Shown here in pieces: positions 31,108 to 32,037 of a DNA stretch of 32,037 bases (its first letter is position 1; every line of letters starts with the position of its first letter). The position numbers and the translations under genes were made by a program. This DNA is from an uncultured Oscillospiraceae bacterium. GTDB taxonomy: Bacteria > Bacillota > Clostridia > Oscillospirales > Oscillospiraceae. The stretch covers positions 1 to 32,037 of the forward strand of contig CAJUAS010000020.1 of the NCBI GenBank assembly GCA_910584395.1. Reading direction: 5' to 3'. Below the pieces are notes generated by a model. That model had not been told where the DNA came from, searched no databases, and saw only the letters and a program-made list of their open reading frames with translations.

Positions 31108-31551
31108 ATGAAAACAGTCACCATCTACACCGACGGGGCGTGTTCCGGCAACCCCGGGCCGGGGGGCTGGGGGGCGATTCTCCTGTACGGACGGCACAAA
31201 AAGGAGCTGTCCGGCGGCGAGGGGCAGACCACCAACAACCGCATGGAGCTGCTCGGGGTGATCGCCGCGCTGGAGCAGCTCAAAGAGCCGTGCTTGGTGG
31301 AGCTTTACTCGGACAGCAAGTACGTCATCGACGCGCTGGAAAAGGGCTGGGCCAAGTCGTGGCAGGCCAAGGGCTGGCGCAAGGCGGACAAAAAGCCCGC
31401 CCTGAACCCCGACTTGTGGGAGCGGCTCTTGGAGCTGTGCGACACCCACACCGTCCGCTGCCACTGGGTCAAGGGCCACGCGGAAAACGAATATAATAAC
31501 CGCTGCGACGAAATGGCCGTGGCCGAGAGCTTAAAGTATAAGGGAGAGTGA
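31108..31551 (+). CDS. rnhA: Ribonuclease HI
   Basis: Degrades the RNA strand of RNA-DNA hybrids, such as primers and R-loops. It is 147 aa, near the E. coli size of 155. The catalytic residues are all present: D9 (YTDGACSGNPGPGGWG), E47 (TTNNRMELLGVIAAL), D69 (LYSDSKYVIDAL), H124 (HWVKGH) and D134 (NNRCDEMA). The basic handle region GWAKSWQAKGWRKADKKPALNPDLW is intact. It begins one base after the gyrA stop, so it is likely translated with gyrA. The match to RNase HI is certain. Confidence 0.96.
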   Translation: MKTVTIYTDGACSGNPGPGGWGAILLYGRHKKELSGGEGQTTNNRMELLGVIAALEQLKEPCLVELYSDSKYVIDALEKGWAKSWQAKGWRKADKKPALNPDLWERLLELCDTHTVRCHWVKGHAENEYNNRCDEMAVAESLKYKGE

Positions 31552-31556
31552 GCCAA

Positions 31557-32037
31557 ATGTCCGACATGAAGGAAGAATTTATCCAGATCTACCGGGAAAA
31601 CATCACCCGCGAAGGGGCGGACGCCCTGCTGGACTATTTGGAAAACAAATCCGACTTCTTTCAGTCCCCGGCCTCCGCCCGCTTCCACGGCTCTTACGCC
31701 GGCGGGCTTTGCGAGCACAGCGTCAACGTCTACGACTGCCTTCAGGACTACCTCCGGCGCTCCCGGGTGGAGGAGCTGTACGGCTTGGAATACGCCCCCG
31801 AGACGGTGGCCATCGTCGCTTTGCTTCACGACCTCTGCAAGATCGGCTGCTATAAGCCGGGGACGCGCAACGTGAAAAACGAAGCCACCGGGCAGTGGGA
31901 GAAAGTCCCCACCTTCCATTTCGACGACCCCCTGCCCTACGGCCACGGGGAGAAGTCGGTGTACATCATCTCCGGCTTTATGCGCCTGACCCGGGAGGAG
32001 GCCATGGCCATCCGCTGGCACATGGGCTTTTCCGGCG
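31557..32037 (+). CDS. HD-domain hydrolase, 5' part (3' end outside the window)
   Basis: The start of a cytoplasmic metal-dependent phosphohydrolase-type protein. 160 codons are visible: MSDMKEEFIQIYRENITREGADALLDYL, then the metal-binding histidine in GSYAGGLCEHSVNVYDCL and the HD motif in ALLHDLCKIGCYK, followed by a GHGEKSVYIISGFMRLTREEAMAIRWHMGF segment that carries the further conserved histidines. AGGGAGAG at 31541-31548 precedes the ATG, 5 bases after the rnhA stop. The substrate is unknown; the fold is common in proteins acting on nucleotides or RNA. The frame is open to the end of the window. Confidence 0.9.
   Translation, partial: MSDMKEEFIQIYRENITREGADALLDYLENKSDFFQSPASARFHGSYAGGLCEHSVNVYDCLQDYLRRSRVEELYGLEYAPETVAIVALLHDLCKIGCYKPGTRNVKNEATGQWEKVPTFHFDDPLPYGHGEKSVYIISGFMRLTREEAMAIRWHMGFSG

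Overview
This 32 kb window is the dnaA/dnaN/gyrase neighbourhood of a G+C-rich, low-diderm-signal Firmicute chromosome. The gene content (RemB, DarA, RicT, YaaA, Jag, MinD, S-layer-homology proteins) and the strong ribosome binding sites (AGGAGG) point to Clostridia. My best guess is an Oscillospiraceae-type gut anaerobe (Flavonifractor/Oscillibacter/Lawsonibacter-like). That assignment is an inference from gene order and protein flavour; no marker was searched.

Layout. Left block (1-8000): the 3' end of serS, mscL, a 56-aa membrane ORF, rsmG, a MinD-type ATPase, a methylglyoxal-synthase-fold protein with missing catalytic residues, hisS, an S-layer-anchored parvulin-type PPIase and aspS, closed by a bidirectional terminator. 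Between 8052 and 8330 lies the only minus-strand gene: a 42-aa membrane peptide with a near-consensus promoter that carries two GAAC-N4-GTT(T/G) LexA-like boxes exactly 20 bp apart. Then comes a large YcdB/YcdC-like SLH protein (8427-10688) with its own terminator.

Origin block (10745-17103): dnaA, an intergenic cluster of DnaA-box-like nonamers (putative oriC), dnaN, yaaA (its start codon sits inside a 15/16 parS-like palindrome), recF, remB and gyrB. It is followed by rpmH-rnpA-yidD-yidC-jag, here co-directional with dnaA and placed between gyrB and gyrA rather than on the other side of dnaA as in Bacillus subtilis. Right block (20314-32037): an Orn/Lys/Arg decarboxylase-fold protein, darA, holB and ricT (B. 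subtilis yaaO-yaaT order, but without tmk and yaaR), an ABC-F ATPase, a polytopic membrane protein, metG, gyrA, rnhA and the start of an HD-domain hydrolase.

The genes serve replication initiation and elongation (dnaA, dnaN, holB, recF, gyrA, gyrB, rnhA), translation (serS, hisS, aspS, metG, rpmH, rsmG, ABC-F), RNA processing (rnpA, ricT, jag), membrane and envelope biogenesis (yidC, yidD, mscL, SLH proteins) and c-di-AMP sensing (darA). The most notable observations are: (1) the putative SOS-controlled small membrane peptide; (2) a DnaA whose DNA-recognition residues differ from the canonical set next to boxes that also depart from TTATCCACA; (3) the methylglyoxal-synthase homologue without its catalytic Asp; (4) a parS-like site whose single mismatch creates the yaaA start codon; and (5) essential genes left of dnaA that all point towards the putative origin.
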